Assembly (NCBI RefSeq): GCF_003144195.1 | Contig: NW_020290094.1 | Location: forward strand, 1 to 51,675 | DNA from: Ceraceosorus guamensis | Taxonomy: Eukaryota > Basidiomycota > Exobasidiomycetes > Ceraceosorales > Ceraceosoraceae | Length of the DNA: 51,675 nt | Reading direction: 5' to 3' | Shown: positions 23,493 through 35,204 of the stretch, piece by piece | How the letters are laid out: each line of letters starts with the position of its first letter | Numbering within the stretch: the stretch's first letter is position 1 | Program-made: the position numbers and the translations under genes | The notes under the pieces: model-generated | Databases searched by the model: none | What the model was told of the DNA's origin: nothing | Seen by the model: the letters and a program-made list of their open reading frames with translations, nothing else

Positions 23493-24357
23493 GGCAAGCG
23501 CAGGCAAGGCACGCTATCGCAACGTCCTTGCGAGCGGATCCAGCTTGTGGTGGTATGTCTGGAATGGCGCTCAGGTCGTAGGGTGCGAAAGTCCGCTTGG
23601 TGCTGCGTGCGATTCTGCAGAGGCAGGTGAGCTAGGTGATGTAGCGAGAGGACGGGAGGATTTGGGCGTCGAATCTCGCAGAGAAGCAAAAGCTGCTGGT
23701 GTCGTGGGTGGTGAGTGTGGGGAGCGTTGCTCTTGCGCTATACAGACAATCTTGAATGCAAAGCCAGAGAGAGAGGTCAAAGAAGTCGCCCGCCCGCCCA
23801 TTCGCCTCGCGGCAAAGCCGTACAAGCGGCACGCAGCGCATATCAGCCGCGCGCCGGGTTGGCCGCCGCCGCCGCCGACTCGTGTAGCGCGGATGCTGCT
23901 GACGATTGATGAGCGTGAGGTGCACGCGCGCGCGCGTGCGGACCTGGCCGCTGCTGTTGCGGCGAGCTTTCACCAGCAGCGAGCGATATATATATAGCCG
24001 CATGCATGCAGGCGACTTCCCCTCTCCGCGGAGATCCATCCACGGCAAACGCCCACGTGACGTGCTTGTTTTTTTTGTCTGGTCAAGAATTCTTGATGAA
24101 GTCAAATTCTCAAAATGTCTAGCGACAGGGCTATTCTCCACTACCGTTTGGGACTTGCAGGACTCACGACTTGCCATATACTCACACCTCAACCCAAGGT
24201 CTACTCACATTTCATTCAAGCACGCTTGGATAACAATCTTAGATTGCGAAAGCGTCACTACGAATCAAAGCATCATCGCTCGAGCGCTCAGCCAATACCG
24301 CACGACACGACACGCCACGACACCAGCCCGCACTATCCCGGACGGCGCCTAGCGACC
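23493..24357. promoter_or_regulatory. Divergent intergenic region between the Sds3-like gene and YAR1
   Basis: This 865-bp gap has a TATATATATA run at 23987-23996 (about 360 bp before YAR1 and 495 bp before the Sds3-like start), GCATGCATGC just after it, a perfect 14-bp palindrome TCAAGAATTCTTGA at 24083-24096, and ACTCACGAC at 24162-24170. The last 60 bp before YAR1 are a CACGACACGACACG-type run. No coding exon was recognised. Confidence 0.5.
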
Positions 24358-25206
24358 ATGACGCTGGGACAAGCATTGACAGAGGATGAGGTGGATGAGA
24401 TCCTATACTGCGCTAGGATCGGAGACATCGAAGAGCTCAGAGCTGCGATTGGACAGAGCACGCTCACACACCAGACAAGCGAGGCTTCACCTGGTCAAAA
24501 CACCCGGCTCTCGGGTAAAGAAGCGCTGGATGTGCTGCAAAGAGCAGTGACAGAGGAAGGCAACTCTGCGCTACATTACGCCGCTGCGAATGGCCACATG
24601 GGTGAGTATATTTGCTGGGAGATCTGATCATATGCCTGCATATATGCGCTATCCAGGGATGTGGTCATCATTGTCGCGTGGCCGTGCTTGCCCTCTCACC
24701 ACTGCGCGAGGCCGCTGCTGACCGCGACTGCCTCCACTGTGCACGCTCAACGTGCAGCCGTGGTGTCGGAAATTGTTGCGAGCGCGCCTTTGGACCTTAT
24801 CTTGCTGGCCAATACATCCGGCAATACTCCAGTCCACTGGGCAGCTCTCAACGGTCATCTCCACTGCGTACAAGCGCTCGTCGATCGCGTAGAGAATCTT
24901 TCGCCCACACCCAGCATCCCGCCGCCAAGAGCAGATGGAGATGGCTCCGAAGCAGGCGAAGAAGAGAGGAATAGGCGGGCTGCAGAAGCAAGGAGCACAT
25001 GGGATACCAGAAATAAAGCGGGAAGAGGACCGATGAGCGAAGCTCAGTTGGCTGGAAAGGAAGAGGTGGTGCAGTGGTTGTTGGGCAGGATGATCGGTGG
25101 ACCCACACCCAGCGCGAGCAAGGAGCAAATTGGCCAAGATACGCCTCAAGATTCTGCTGTGGAAGAGACGAGACAAGGCGTGGAGAAATCGTCTTTGCAG
25201 TCATGA
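24358..25206 (+). CDS. YAR1: Ankyrin-repeat protein Yar1 (chaperone of ribosomal protein uS3)
   Basis: Exons are 24358-24601 and 24758-25206 (230 residues). The 156-nt intron ends in a CTCAAC branch-like site and GTGCAG, and joining restores an ankyrin repeat: ALHYAAANGHMAVVSEI. The second repeat reads NTSGNTPVHWAALNGHLHCV, and GKEEVVQWLL near 180 matches the last conserved helix of yeast Yar1. The order, length and an acidic/Glu-rich C-terminus match that protein. Yar1 binds newly made Rps3 (uS3), keeps it soluble and delivers it to pre-40S particles in the nucleus. A Gly/Arg/Glu-rich linker of about 30 residues is inserted before the last repeat. The start ATG at 24358 is the first in frame. 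Confidence 0.85.
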
Positions 25207-26366
25207 TGCGGCCGCAGGGAGATCGACACTCTTACCCCTCGGCGCATCAATTTGCTCGATCCGACCTGACCTCTTCATCTCTGAATAGGCGAAGTAGGTT
25301 GCTACAACGGTCTACCACATAATAGCATTGTATAACCTATTCTCTCACGATCCCGAGAGGGGGAATGATTTGCTGTGCGCAAGGCGCGTATGTGCCTCTG
25401 ACCTTTCACTGCGCATTGGCTTCAAGTGCTGCTCCGCGTCCATGCTGACTAAGCTTTGCTGAGATGAGCCCTTAATCAAGGAAGAGAATCAAGTAATGCA
25501 TATAGCGTCGCCGAGCAGACAAAGGTCCAGCTGTGAGACGCCGACACTAGACTTACAGTCACCAGGCCCCACGCAGGCTGAAAGACTTGGCGGCGGAGCG
25601 AATGATGCATTGTGATGAGAAATCTTCGGAGCGCAGTCCAATCTTTACTATGGAAATGGAAATCCTAGCCTGCAGCTGTGTCAGGCAGCTCCTTGACCGT
25701 GATCAGGCGCGAGATTGGGCTGCACACTTTGACTCGCCGGCGGGTTGAATCAAAGAGATGGACTATTCGCGCGCTCTGACTCACTATAGTACTCAGACTT
25801 CAACTTTTCTTGATCAAAAATCAAGAATGTTGATGAATCTTGAATCTTGAATCTTTGAACATTCAAAATTCAAAATTCAAGATTCAAGATCGTTTCACGG
25901 CCGGCTGACACGTGATGACGCGCGCCGGCGTGGCGATTTCGCGTCCCACGGCGGCGCCTTTGCCGAGCAACGCGTATAGACGCGACACGCGCGCGCGTGG
26001 AATGCGCCCGCGCAGACGAGATGCGCACATGACCAGGCATATATATGCTGTATAACGACTGATCACGACTGCTGCGTTTGCAACACGTTGACAGTCATCT
26101 TCCCTGCAAACACGCATCTCTAATACCTGTCCATCGCTCTGCGGAAGCAAGCTGTCCTGTCCTGTCCTGGCTCCTCGACTCGATAGCGTGCAAGCCCGAG
26201 TCCTCGCTTGCGTCTCGTCGCGCCGAACCAGATCTGAGGTACAACGCTCGAATTGTCTGCACAGCAGGGAGGTGGGAACACAGCTGGGGCACCCTTTGAC
26301 ATACGCTGGCATCGCGTTTGACAAGACAGAAGCTTCTGACCAGCTCAGGTGCAACGGCAAGGCACC
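25207..26366. other. Intergenic; 3' flank of YAR1 and gamma-tubulin promoter
   Basis: No gene is supported in these 1160 bp. The stretch holds an AT-rich imperfect palindrome at 25837-25890 (separate entry), an ACGCGT at 25970-25975, and ATATATATGCTGTATA near 26039-26054, about 320 bp before the gamma-tubulin ATG. A long minus-strand frame crossing 25884-26801 is antisense to gamma-tubulin and is not credited. Confidence 0.5.
25837..25890. repeat. Inverted repeat with 16-bp perfect arms (possible cruciform)
   Basis: The left arm ATCTTGAATCTTGAAT (25837-25852) is perfectly complementary to the right arm at 25875-25890. The 22-nt loop contains a further TTTGAA/TTCAAA pair. Each arm is itself two heptamers (ATCTTGA), a T-for-G variant of the ATCGTGA unit found across the window. 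It lies about 480 bp before gamma-tubulin. Confidence 0.85.
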
Positions 26367-28138
26367 ATGCCTAGGGAGTTGATTACGCTGCAAGCCGGGC
26401 AGTGCGGGTGAGTCGAGTGCAGACGTGAGCTCGGCATGGGAGCAAGGGGGCGGCAGAGGCAGCGCAAAAGTATTGCTGGCGGGACCTCGCAGATGTTTGG
26501 CCTCTTCTTGTGCACTGTACTGATGCCCGCACACCACCTGGCCGCAACTCTCGGTGCTCGCAGCAACCAGATCGGCTCGCAGTTCTGGGAGCACCTTTGT
26601 CGAGATCATGGCATAGCGCCAGACGGCACACCATCGGACTTTGCGACCGAGTCCTCGGGCGATCGCAAGGATGTGTTCTTCTACCAAGCAGACGACGAGC
26701 ACTACGTTCCCAGAGCCATATTGGTCGATCTCGAACCGAGAGTGATTGGCGGGATAATGAATGGCACGTACAAGAACCTTTATAATCCGGAAAACATACA
26801 TTTGAGCAAGGATGGGGGTGGTGCGGGAAATAATTGGGCGCAGGGCTACGCGGCTGGCGACAAGATCGCCGACGAGCTCATAGATATGGTCGATAGGGAG
26901 GCGGACGGCAGCGAGAGCTTGGAGGTGAGTCTGCTACGTGGGGTCACCAAGCGTGCCCAGACTTCGGTCGGGCAAAAAGAGCCTGCTGCTGCCAGACTGA
27001 CACCACGCCTGCGCGCGCGCGCGATTTGACTGGCAGGGCTTCATGCTGCTGCACTCGATTGCTGGAGGTACCGGCTCTGGCCTTGGCTCTTTCTTGCTGG
27101 AAAGATTATCTGACCAGTACCCAAAAAAGCTGATCCAGACGTACAGCGTCTTTCCCAATTCGGAGGAGACCTCGGATGTGGTGGTGCAGCCTTACAACTC
27201 GGTATTGAGCATGAAGAGGCTGATCGATCACGCAGACAGCGTCGTCGTGCTCGACAATGCTCAGTTGGCGCGCATCGCTGCGGACAGGCTGCACCTTCAA
27301 AATCCGAGCTACTCGTGAGTACGAAAAGGGACGTCGACGGGAAGCAAACGGCCCGTCGTAGCTGACACGTGATGAGTGGTGCACCCTAGCCAAACGAATC
27401 AGCTCGTCAGCACAGTCATGGGCGCGTCTACATTGACCTTGAGATATCCTGGCTACATGAACAACGATCTGGTGAGGCTTATTTGCAACGGGCATCCCTT
27501 TCGTCCATGACTGACGAGCACCGTCTCGCACCGCGCAGGTCGGAATGATCGCGTCCTTGATCCCTACACCACGCGCGCACTTCCTGATGACATCGTACAC
27601 ACCCTTCACGTCCGACACGATCGAGCGAGGCAAAGCGACTACAAAGACGTCGGTCTTGGACGTGATGCGGCGATTGCTGCAGCCAAAGAACCGGATGGTC
27701 TCGACGCAAGGGTGCAGCAGATCGGCGTGCTACGTCAGTATTCTCAACATCATACAAGGCGATGCCATCGATCCTAGAGATGTGCACAAGTCGTTGCTGA
27801 GGATTCGAGAGAGACACTTGGCGAGCTTCATCCCATGGGGACCAGCGAGCATCCAGGTGGCTCTAACGAAGAGGAGTCCCTATGCTCAAGCGACTCACAG
27901 GGTCTCGGGACTCATGCTTGCCAATCATACGGGTATAAGCGGCATCTTTAAGCGGACGCTGGACCAGTACGACAAATTGAGGAAGAGGAACGCGTTTTTG
28001 GAAATGTACAAGAGGGAACCGATGTTCGCCAACGATTTGACCGAGTTCGATCAATCGCAGGAAACGGTCAAGGAGCTCATGGAGGAGTACAGAGCGGCCG
28101 AGAGCGAAGACTATATTTCGGGTCAAGCGGACGAGTAG
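26367..28138 (+). CDS. TUB4: Gamma-tubulin
   Basis: Exons are 26367-26407, 26564-26924, 27037-27314, 27390-27471 and 27539-28138 (453 residues). The short first exon encodes [14 protein letters not shown] and the intron splits the GCGN motif, a common position in tubulins. Gamma-specific segments are [30 protein letters not shown] and [15 protein letters not shown], followed by the GTP-binding signature [10 protein letters not shown] (residues 143-152) and [12 protein letters not shown]. The C-terminus is acidic ([18 protein letters not shown]). Gamma-tubulin sits in ring or small complexes at spindle pole bodies and nucleates microtubules. The stop codon is the first of five consecutive TAG triplets. 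The length is normal, and every domain edge is present. Confidence 0.97.
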
Positions 28139-28150
28139 TAGTAGTAGTAG
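28136..28150 (+). repeat. Five tandem in-frame TAG stop codons
   Basis: The gamma-tubulin frame ends GAC GAG then TAG repeated five times before TAT. This is a (TAG)5 microsatellite that starts exactly at the stop codon, so readthrough of one stop would meet four more. Confidence 0.95.
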
Positions 28151-29073
28151 TATTGGCAGCAAGCATGTCGCGGGTCATCCTTTTCTGTTTTCGCGCTGCT
28201 GGCATTCCTGCCGACACGCATCCGGTGCTCCATGTTCGTGCCGCCGACCGCCCTGTCATCAATCACCCCCCCTTGTACTGTATCCACCTCACTATTGGCA
28301 ATGCGAAACAGAAGTTTCGAAAGCGGAGGACGGACTGCTGAGCGCGGACTGTTGTCCGTGTTGCTTCCAGCAGATCTAGGCGGACTCGATAAAGAAAGGC
28401 GGTTTGCAGCTTGCGAAAAGAGCACTCACGACTTTGACATCATCACGTACAGTACAGCCTCGCGAGAAGCTGTAATCACAATCGCGTGAATTCGATTGCG
28501 CGGCTTAATTGTCTCTGAATGAATCACAATGCAGTTCCGCGCAACTCAGCGCCCGCCACACGCGCGCGCGCGTACTTGGCCATCGAGCTTTGCATGGATT
28601 GCAGCTGCGTAATAGATGCGCGCGGCGCTTCGGCTTGGCGCGGACGGTATCGGTGCCGATCGAGGTGAGACGCTGCAAAGGAGCTGCTGCTGCTGCTGCT
28701 GCGCTGATGTTGTTTGCGTCTCGGCTGCACGGTACACGCGGTAAGGCAGCTTGATTGGTGGTGTACGCGTGGCCGCAATATGGATGGATGGATGGATGCG
28801 GGAATCGTGAATGAATGACGCTCAGGCCAACTCTTGATTAATTGCCATTCGCGTGCTCGACATGGCAGGTTAAGCCATCCCATCCACCTCTGCCTCCTCC
28901 TGCTTGCACGCGCAAGTGCCGGCTGCACGAGAAAGCTGGAGGTGCGACACTCGATTGACGATTGCGGGTTGATTGATTGTTCGTCATACAGCGCGCGTGA
29001 GCGTGAGCGTGAGGCTGTGAAAGGTGCATGCAGCATGCACGCAGCAGAGGAGAAACACCTCTGTGCGACACAC

Positions 29074-29116
<43 letters not shown>

Positions 29117-29662
29117 GCAGTAAGTCAGCATTCGTAGTTATCGCGTGGTTGATTGAGGATGGATGCGATGAACTCATGCGATTCTGCTGCGTTCATGTGC
29201 GCCACAACAGCAGGCGACTGACTGACTCACGTGACTCGCCTCACTCGATGACTTCGTGCATGGCCGAGCGCAGCCACTGATCGTGAATCCGTCGCAGGTT
29301 TCGTGGCACAGCAAAAACGCACCGTGACTCTGCTGATGTGACTCTTGACTGCCGCGCACCGCCGCCGCCGCCGCTGCCCGTGTGCAGATCGCGCGGAAGT
29401 GAGCGAGCGCATGGATGATGGAAGCGCGAACGTGCAGAGAGGGGCGAATGGTGAATCTTAATTGTGAATGAACGAGTGCGTTTGCGCTTCGGAGCGAAAT
29501 CATCATCATCCGATCCTCATCATCTCGATCACCCAGAGTCGTCGGTCCATCCCCTCCACCTTGACGACCACCTTCCAGCACCTCCGAGGTCGATTGCTTC
29601 AAAGGTAGACAGTTTGAACGCTTTCACACGGCACAGCATACACACTTGCGCACGCATACACA
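28139..29662. other. Intergenic 1.5 kb between gamma-tubulin and the DnaJ gene
   Basis: No gene is supported. The stretch contains ACTCACGAC at 28424-28432, an exact AATCGTGAAT at 28803-28812, GATCGTGAAT near 29281, a GGAT-rich run near 28781-28797, a CTG run near 28684-28700 and a (CAG)13 array. Frames through the triplet repeats give poly-Ala or poly-Leu and are rejected. Confidence 0.5.
29075..29113 (+). repeat. (CAG)13 trinucleotide repeat
   Basis: Thirteen perfect CAG triplets, followed by CAAGCAG, lie in noncoding DNA about 550 bp upstream of the DnaJ gene. The array sits inside a larger region of short CAG/CTG runs. Confidence 0.95.
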
Positions 29663-31779
29663 ATGTCGACTACCCAAGCTGTCGCTGGCGATGGAGCTGC
29701 TCCAGCCGCAGCCGCTGCGAGGGACATCTCTAGAGACGGGAACAAGATAGCCGACATGGAGTATTACGATCTGCTCGGCGTGTCTGGCCAAGCGACAGAT
29801 CTTGAGCTCAAAAAGGCTTACAGGAAGATGGCCATCAAACATCACCCGGACAAGGGCGGCGATGAAGAGCGGTGAGTGCGACCGGACGGGCCGTCGGTAG
29901 AACGACGATGGTCTCGCTTTCTCGTCTATCGCAGTCCTGCACCTTTTCGAAGCAAATCGCTCACCTACCATCCACGCATACATGCCAGATTTAAGCTCAT
30001 TGGAGAAGCCTACCGCGTGCTATCGGACAACCACCTGCGCGCTGATTATGACAAGCACGGAAAGAAGTGAGTGGATGCGCTTTCGGCTGCTAGTCGGATG
30101 CGCATTTGGCTCACCTGAGCGCCTCCTCCACGCCACACTCAGAAAACCGACGGGAGAAGTGGGTCTGCACGAAGCGACAGAGATGTTTGGGCAGCTGTTT
30201 GGTGGCGAGCGGTTTGTGGATCTTATCGGCGAGATCTCGCTGCTGAAGGACTTTGGCAAAGCGAGCGAAATCATCATGACTGAGGAGGAGAAAAAGGAAG
30301 CGGAGGAGGCTCTCAGAGCTCAACAGGCGGACACTCCTGGTGCTGTCGCAGCTGCAGAGGCAGCTGCAAAGGAGCAAGGGGCTGAGAGCGGCGCAGCAGC
30401 TTCGACAGGTGCGTCTGCTACTTCCACCGGCACGCCCGCTGGCACAGGGACACAGACTCTGGGCGCAGAGGGCGCCGCCAGCTCCACGGACTCTCAGGTC
30501 GCAGGATCTGGCAACAAGCCACCGCCGTCTGCGAAAGAGAGGGCCAAGTTGACGCCAGAACAGAGGGCCAAGCTGGAAGAGCTAGAGAGGGAGAAGGAGG
30601 TGCAGGAGAAGCAAAGAGTAGAGGACTTGACTCGCAAGCTCAAGGATCGAATCAGACCATTTGTAGAGGTGCGTCTCATCGCCCCGCGCCACAACCTGTG
30701 AAGCTTGATCACGATTGACGGCCTTTTGCGCACCTCTGAATGCAGGCCAAGCACCCTGGCGATGTCAATGACTCGGAGACACAAATCTTTGAGCGCAAGA
30801 TGAGGGAAGAAGCAGAAGACCTCAAGCTCGAGTCGTTTGGCGTGGAGCTCTTGCACGCAGTGAGTGAGACCGGGTCGTTCATGTAGCTAGCGAGCGCTGA
30901 GCACGTGCGCATCGTGCATCAGATTGGTTCAATCTACTTGTCCAAGTCCACAACCTGGATCAAATCGAGACCGAGCAACTTTTTGGGTCTGCCTGGATTC
31001 TTCTCGAAGCTAAAAGATAAAGGCACAGTGGGCAAAGAAATGTGGGGCCTCCTAGGCAGCGCAGTGAGCGTGCAGATGAGCATGGAGGATATGGCAAAGA
31101 GGCAAGAGAAGGGCGATTTGGATGAGGAAGAACTCAAGCTGATGGAGCAAGAGATGAGCGGAAAGGTGGGTGCAAAGGCTCGGCTCGCGCACAGCCAAAA
31201 TTTGCGCTGACCCCTGTCTTGCCTGGGATGCGACACTGACCGTAGATGCTACTCGCTGTGAGTCACCGAACGACGTGTGGAGCAGGGTCATTCCAATCAT
31301 CTGACAATGCTTCCACATCCATCACAGACTTGGAGAGCGTCTCGCTGGGAGGTGACTTCCGTGCTGCGAAGGGTCTGTGATGCTCTACTGAACGAAAAGG
31401 GCGTCGACCAAAAGGTGAGCCACGATGCAAACAGCGCTCTTCATTTACCAAGGCTCGCTGTAATTCACCTGGCCTTCTTGCACCCTCTCAGACTCTGCTG
31501 AATCGCGCACGGGCACTCGCGTTCCTCGGTGCCATCTACAAGCAAGTCAAACCAGAAGCGGAGGACGATGAGAGACGAGAACTAGAACGTCTTGTCGCGG
31601 AAGCAGGAAGCAAGAGTGAGTGCCGATGAGCGCGATCGATTTGCGGACTCTGGTGGCTGATTGCTCTTCCAAACCCTTCTGCAGAGAAAAAGGGCAAGAA
31701 AGAGAAGAACGGCAAGCCAGCCCAAGCAGTGCCCGCTGCTGCAGCTGCCAGCAACGATGCAGCAACGCCCAGCAGCTGA
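29663..31779 (+). CDS. DnaJ/Hsp40 co-chaperone with DnaJ-X domain (Caj1/Djp1 type)
   Basis: Nine exons: 29663-29871, 29989-30066, 30143-30668, 30746-30859, 30923-31165, 31246-31257, 31328-31414, 31492-31615 and 31685-31779 (495 residues). The J domain spans about 33-96, with HPD at 61-63. It is followed by [20 protein letters not shown] and [19 protein letters not shown], then a low-complexity Ala/Thr/Gly linker and a charged coiled coil. The DnaJ-X domain runs from KRQRVEDL-like sequence to [13 protein letters not shown]. The family (yeast Caj1, Djp1; fungal relatives) recruits Hsp70, with roles in peroxisomal import or at membranes. Exon 6 is only 12 nt (MLLA); it is needed to keep [15 protein letters not shown] in line with the family. 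The protein ends in a Lys-rich, Ala-rich tail. The gene has the most introns in the window. Confidence 0.9.
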
Positions 31780-32113
31780 GCGCAGCCTGCCCCAAATTAG
31801 TTGCCCTCGATACCATTTGCACTGCGGCGTGTCTCTCTCCGCACCCATCTCCAACTTTTCGTACCATCAAGTCTAGGGCTCACGCCTCTTGGTAGCTTAC
31901 AATCGGATAGAGGTATACGTATTTGCAGACGGAAAGATGTGCGCGTCGACGCGAGCAAGAGGGATGTCATTCAGAGTGTGTGGGAACATGGGATGATGCG
32001 ATGCGGTACGAGAATCGACGTGCTGGTGCACTCGCGGGGTATGGATGTGTGCGGGTGGCGTATGCCTGCAGGTATCATGTGGGCGATAAAAGCTTTTGGG
32101 GTATGCATGTCTG
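31780..32113. other. Convergent 3' flanks of the DnaJ and seven-TM genes
   Basis: These 334 bp lie between two genes that end toward each other. Nothing beyond short random frames was seen. Confidence 0.5.
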
Positions 32114-34464
32114 TCAGGCGAGACGCGAACTGCTGCGGCTCTGCGGAAGCGGCAAGTGAACCTCCAGCTCGCTGTCGTTGGTTGGTTGCTCTTCTTTGAG
32201 CTCCTCGAGCAAGGGCGAATTGGAAATGTTGGTGCCGCTTCTGCTGAGGCTGCGTCGCAGAGCCTCCTCCTCGTCGGTAGGCGCTAGGCGCACGTTGCCC
32301 ATCGTGGCTGTAGGCTGAAGCGTCTCGGACTCGAAAAAGGTGGTGACGGCAGGACCAGAGGGCTGATGATGGAGCTGCTGCGATCCACGTCTGCCGCTGC
32401 CGCCGCCGCCGCCGCCCAGCTTGAAGAGAGCAATGCCCTTGTTGCCGCCGCCGCCTGCCGCATCGTGCGCAGCCGATGCCCCCCCCGACCTGCGCCTCTT
32501 GGCTTTGGCTCCTTCGCCCGATCCGCTACCGCTGCCGCTACCGTGTCCGAAACGGGTGCTGATCTGGCCAAAGTGCAGCACGGGCTCGTACGTGTGCTTG
32601 AAAATGGCGAGCAGCGTCAGTCCGCCAAAGATGATGCCGAGGTAGACGGAAATGATGAGCTCTGCTGTAAGGATGCTGGAATACTGATTGTACGGATTCT
32701 CGTGCGCTCCCGACATGACCACGGCGGTCCAAAGCGAGAGGGCGCAGTAGCACATGGTAGCGGTCAAGATGGACGCGGCTTGAAGCAAGACGTGGTTAAA
32801 GACGGAATAGAGGTGATGCCGCTTCCTTCGACGTCCTGCTGCTTCCTTTGATCTCTCGATGCGATGATGGACGATGCGAGAGCGCGCGTTCGCAGCGCCG
32901 ATCTTCGGAGTGGCTTGCGCAGAAATGGGCGAGTTGGTGGTGGCGGCGGCGGCGAGCGAGGAAGCGTTCCTCTCTGAGCCGCGCTCCAAATCTGCCGTGG
33001 CGGGCGATTGCGCATCGGACTGCCGCCTTTGGCTGTTCAAGTCCGATGGCGACTTGATCAGGTTGGCCTCCAGCGTGTCGTCTCCTGATCGCTCATTTGC
33101 GTCGCGTTCCTGCTCTGCCGTCTCTTCTGGCCCGCTCTGTCCCGGGCCATCGTTGCCCGGCCGTCTAGCTATTGTTGTGACCACTCCCCACGCATTCTCG
33201 TTGGGATTCTCTGCTCGGATCTGCTTCCAAAGGGTGAGCAAGAGGCGGCCGCTGACGAAACTGAGAGGGGAGCGGGCGGGCGGGCGTGCGCGAAATTAGC
33301 GAGCAGAACAAGAGTTGAGCCCGTGGCCACATCGTCAACTACACGACGCCCTTTCGAGCCTACTCACGCGTACGCGCTCAGATCCTGAACTCCCCAAGAT
33401 GTCCATGCGAAAAAGATGCCGCCAATGATGTGGAAAGCATCGACGAGCTTGTACCAGAAGCGCTGAGCATCGATCAGCATCTCCTCCGAAAGCGTCTCTT
33501 GTCCTTCGTACCTTTGCAACCATTCGCCGTACATCCTTAGAGCTTCGCTGTAGCGCTTTTGCGCAAAGGCGAGCGGGATGGCAACGGTAATGGCAGCGAT
33601 GATGGGCAGGCAGATGCCCAGCACGTTGATGATGGCTGGATGCGAAAGTCTTCGAAGGATGCCGCTGCGGCCTTGGAGCAGCCTGCCCTCGGTCAAATCA
33701 CTCGGAACAGCGTAGAACAAACCCCACGCTGCTACGTGCGCAGCAAGGTAGAGAGGATACCAGGCAGTTACGATCCACAGCGGAAAGCTTCCTGGCCATC
33801 GTCCCAGTCTAAAGTACGCATAGAGCTTCCAATAGACGGCAAGCAGCACGCTAAGGGGAAGGGGAAAAGGCAGATTCGTGTTTGGAGGAGATGACGCATT
33901 CGGTCAGCTGTGAATTTCGAAGAGAGAACGAGCGAGTGGGGTGAGCGGTCGTCAGACTCACGTTCCAAAAGCACCACAGCCCAAGGTCCAGCCCAGCAGC
34001 GAGTTTGGTACAATGACGCGGCCATACGTCCGTCGGGGAACTGCGAGCATGAGAGACGGCCGCTTGCCCAACAGTCAGCTGGAGCAGCACAGATCAAGGG
34101 CCTCCCCCCCCCCACACACACATGCAGCGAGCGTCTTTATGCGCTACTCACATCGAGCGATCCAAAAGGTTTTGGCGTAAATGCGCAGCAACAAGATGAA
34201 GCCCGCTATCAGGATGAGAGCGCCGATGCATCCTGTGCCGACATAGACGTGCACCCAGCCGGGATCCAAGTTGACAAAGAACTCTTGCCGAGCCCATTCC
34301 CTCACCGCTGCCACTGGATCGTCGGATAGTGTAAAGTCGGGCAGCCTGCAGCGAACATCTTCGGGCGTTCGAGAGAGGATACGTCGAGGGGGTGGCGGTA
34401 GGAGGGCGAACTGGTTGTACAGCGTCGATGAGCCAGAGGCGGAGCTTGAAGGTGGGAGGGACAT
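32114..34464 (-). CDS. Unrecognised seven-transmembrane protein (673 residues)
   Basis: Minus-strand exons are 34464-34152, 34040-33962, 33850-33368 and 33260-32114; introns are 107-111 nt with GTGAGT donors. Hydrophobic segments lie at about 71-94, 117-141, 153-178, 200-224, 263-284, 447-474 and 487-512, giving a seven-helix layout. Between helices 5 and 6 is a ~150-residue hydrophilic loop with NPNENAWG near its start and a basic RRRKRHH at its end. The C-terminal ~160 residues are disordered: (GS)n, KAKRRRSGG, a poly-Gly run and a SRSSSRLA terminus. The loop and tail are probably cytosolic, as in a fungal receptor-like protein. I do not recognise a known GPCR signature (no DRY, no NPxxY in the usual place), so it is left unnamed; a transporter-like membrane protein is also possible. 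The exon model is internally consistent. Confidence 0.78.
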
Positions 34465-35166
34465 TTTTTTTTTGGAGAAAACTGCCAGATCGAGCGCCTT
34501 GCGAAGGTGCGAACGGCGGTGGGCGGCGTACGCGAGCGTCTTGACGTTCTTTATAAAGAGCCGGCAAAGTAAACGTCGCAGGATGCGGATGATTCGATCG
34601 TCTATCGCGCCGAAGGGACGCCTGCAAGAACGTCAAGACGAGCTTGCGATTCGTGAATGCCGGCGACCGAGACTGCTTGTACAGGCAAGGACAGGACTAG
34701 ACGCGGCGAGATAAGGATCGGTAGCAAGTCTCGGTGCGAATGTGGGGTCGAGGGTTAGCTCGAGAGCTAGCTGCGCTCTGATGAACAGCAGCTACAAGGA
34801 AACTCAGACCGTCGCTGCAAACATGGCACCCATCTTGTCGCGCCATCGGGATCAGCAAGTCGATTGTCGTCGAGGAAGCGTGCATCGGCGTGAGTCCCAA
34901 CCGCCCCGCCCCCAGCAGCGATGCTTCGAAGGCCGATTGCAGCTTGGGTGTCACACCCCGACCCACCTGGGACGCAGTCTACCAAGCAAGGCTCACACTC
35001 GTGACTTCTTGACTCTTGACCCACTTTCACGACTTGCAATTCACACACACACACACCCACACCCCGGACCTGCTGGACGCATGCATGCAGTCACGAGTCG
35101 GGGCACCAATTCTGCGACATCAAAATACAAGCTAGTGAACCGCGGGAAAGTTTTGCGGAAGCTCAT

Positions 35167-35169
<3 letters not shown>

Positions 35170-35203
<34 letters not shown>
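35170..35203 (+). repeat. A34 homopolymer
   Basis: A run of 34 adenines is flanked by GCTCATAGC and CACACAAG. No target-site duplication or recognisable element body was seen around it, so it is recorded as a simple repeat. Length in an assembly of such a tract may be unreliable. Confidence 0.9.

Positions 35204-35204
<1 letters not shown>

Noticed and set aside
25884-26801. 305-codon open frame on the minus strand
   Set aside because: It is antisense to gamma-tubulin exons 1-2 and the promoter, and its sequence is Arg/Ser-rich with no family resemblance.
28524-29177. 217-codon minus-strand frame with poly-alanine
   Set aside because: It is driven by the CAG and CTG repeats; no conserved sequence is seen.
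35170-35203. Long A tract as the tail of a retroposed element
   Set aside because: No element body, reverse-transcriptase sequence or target-site duplication could be found next to it.
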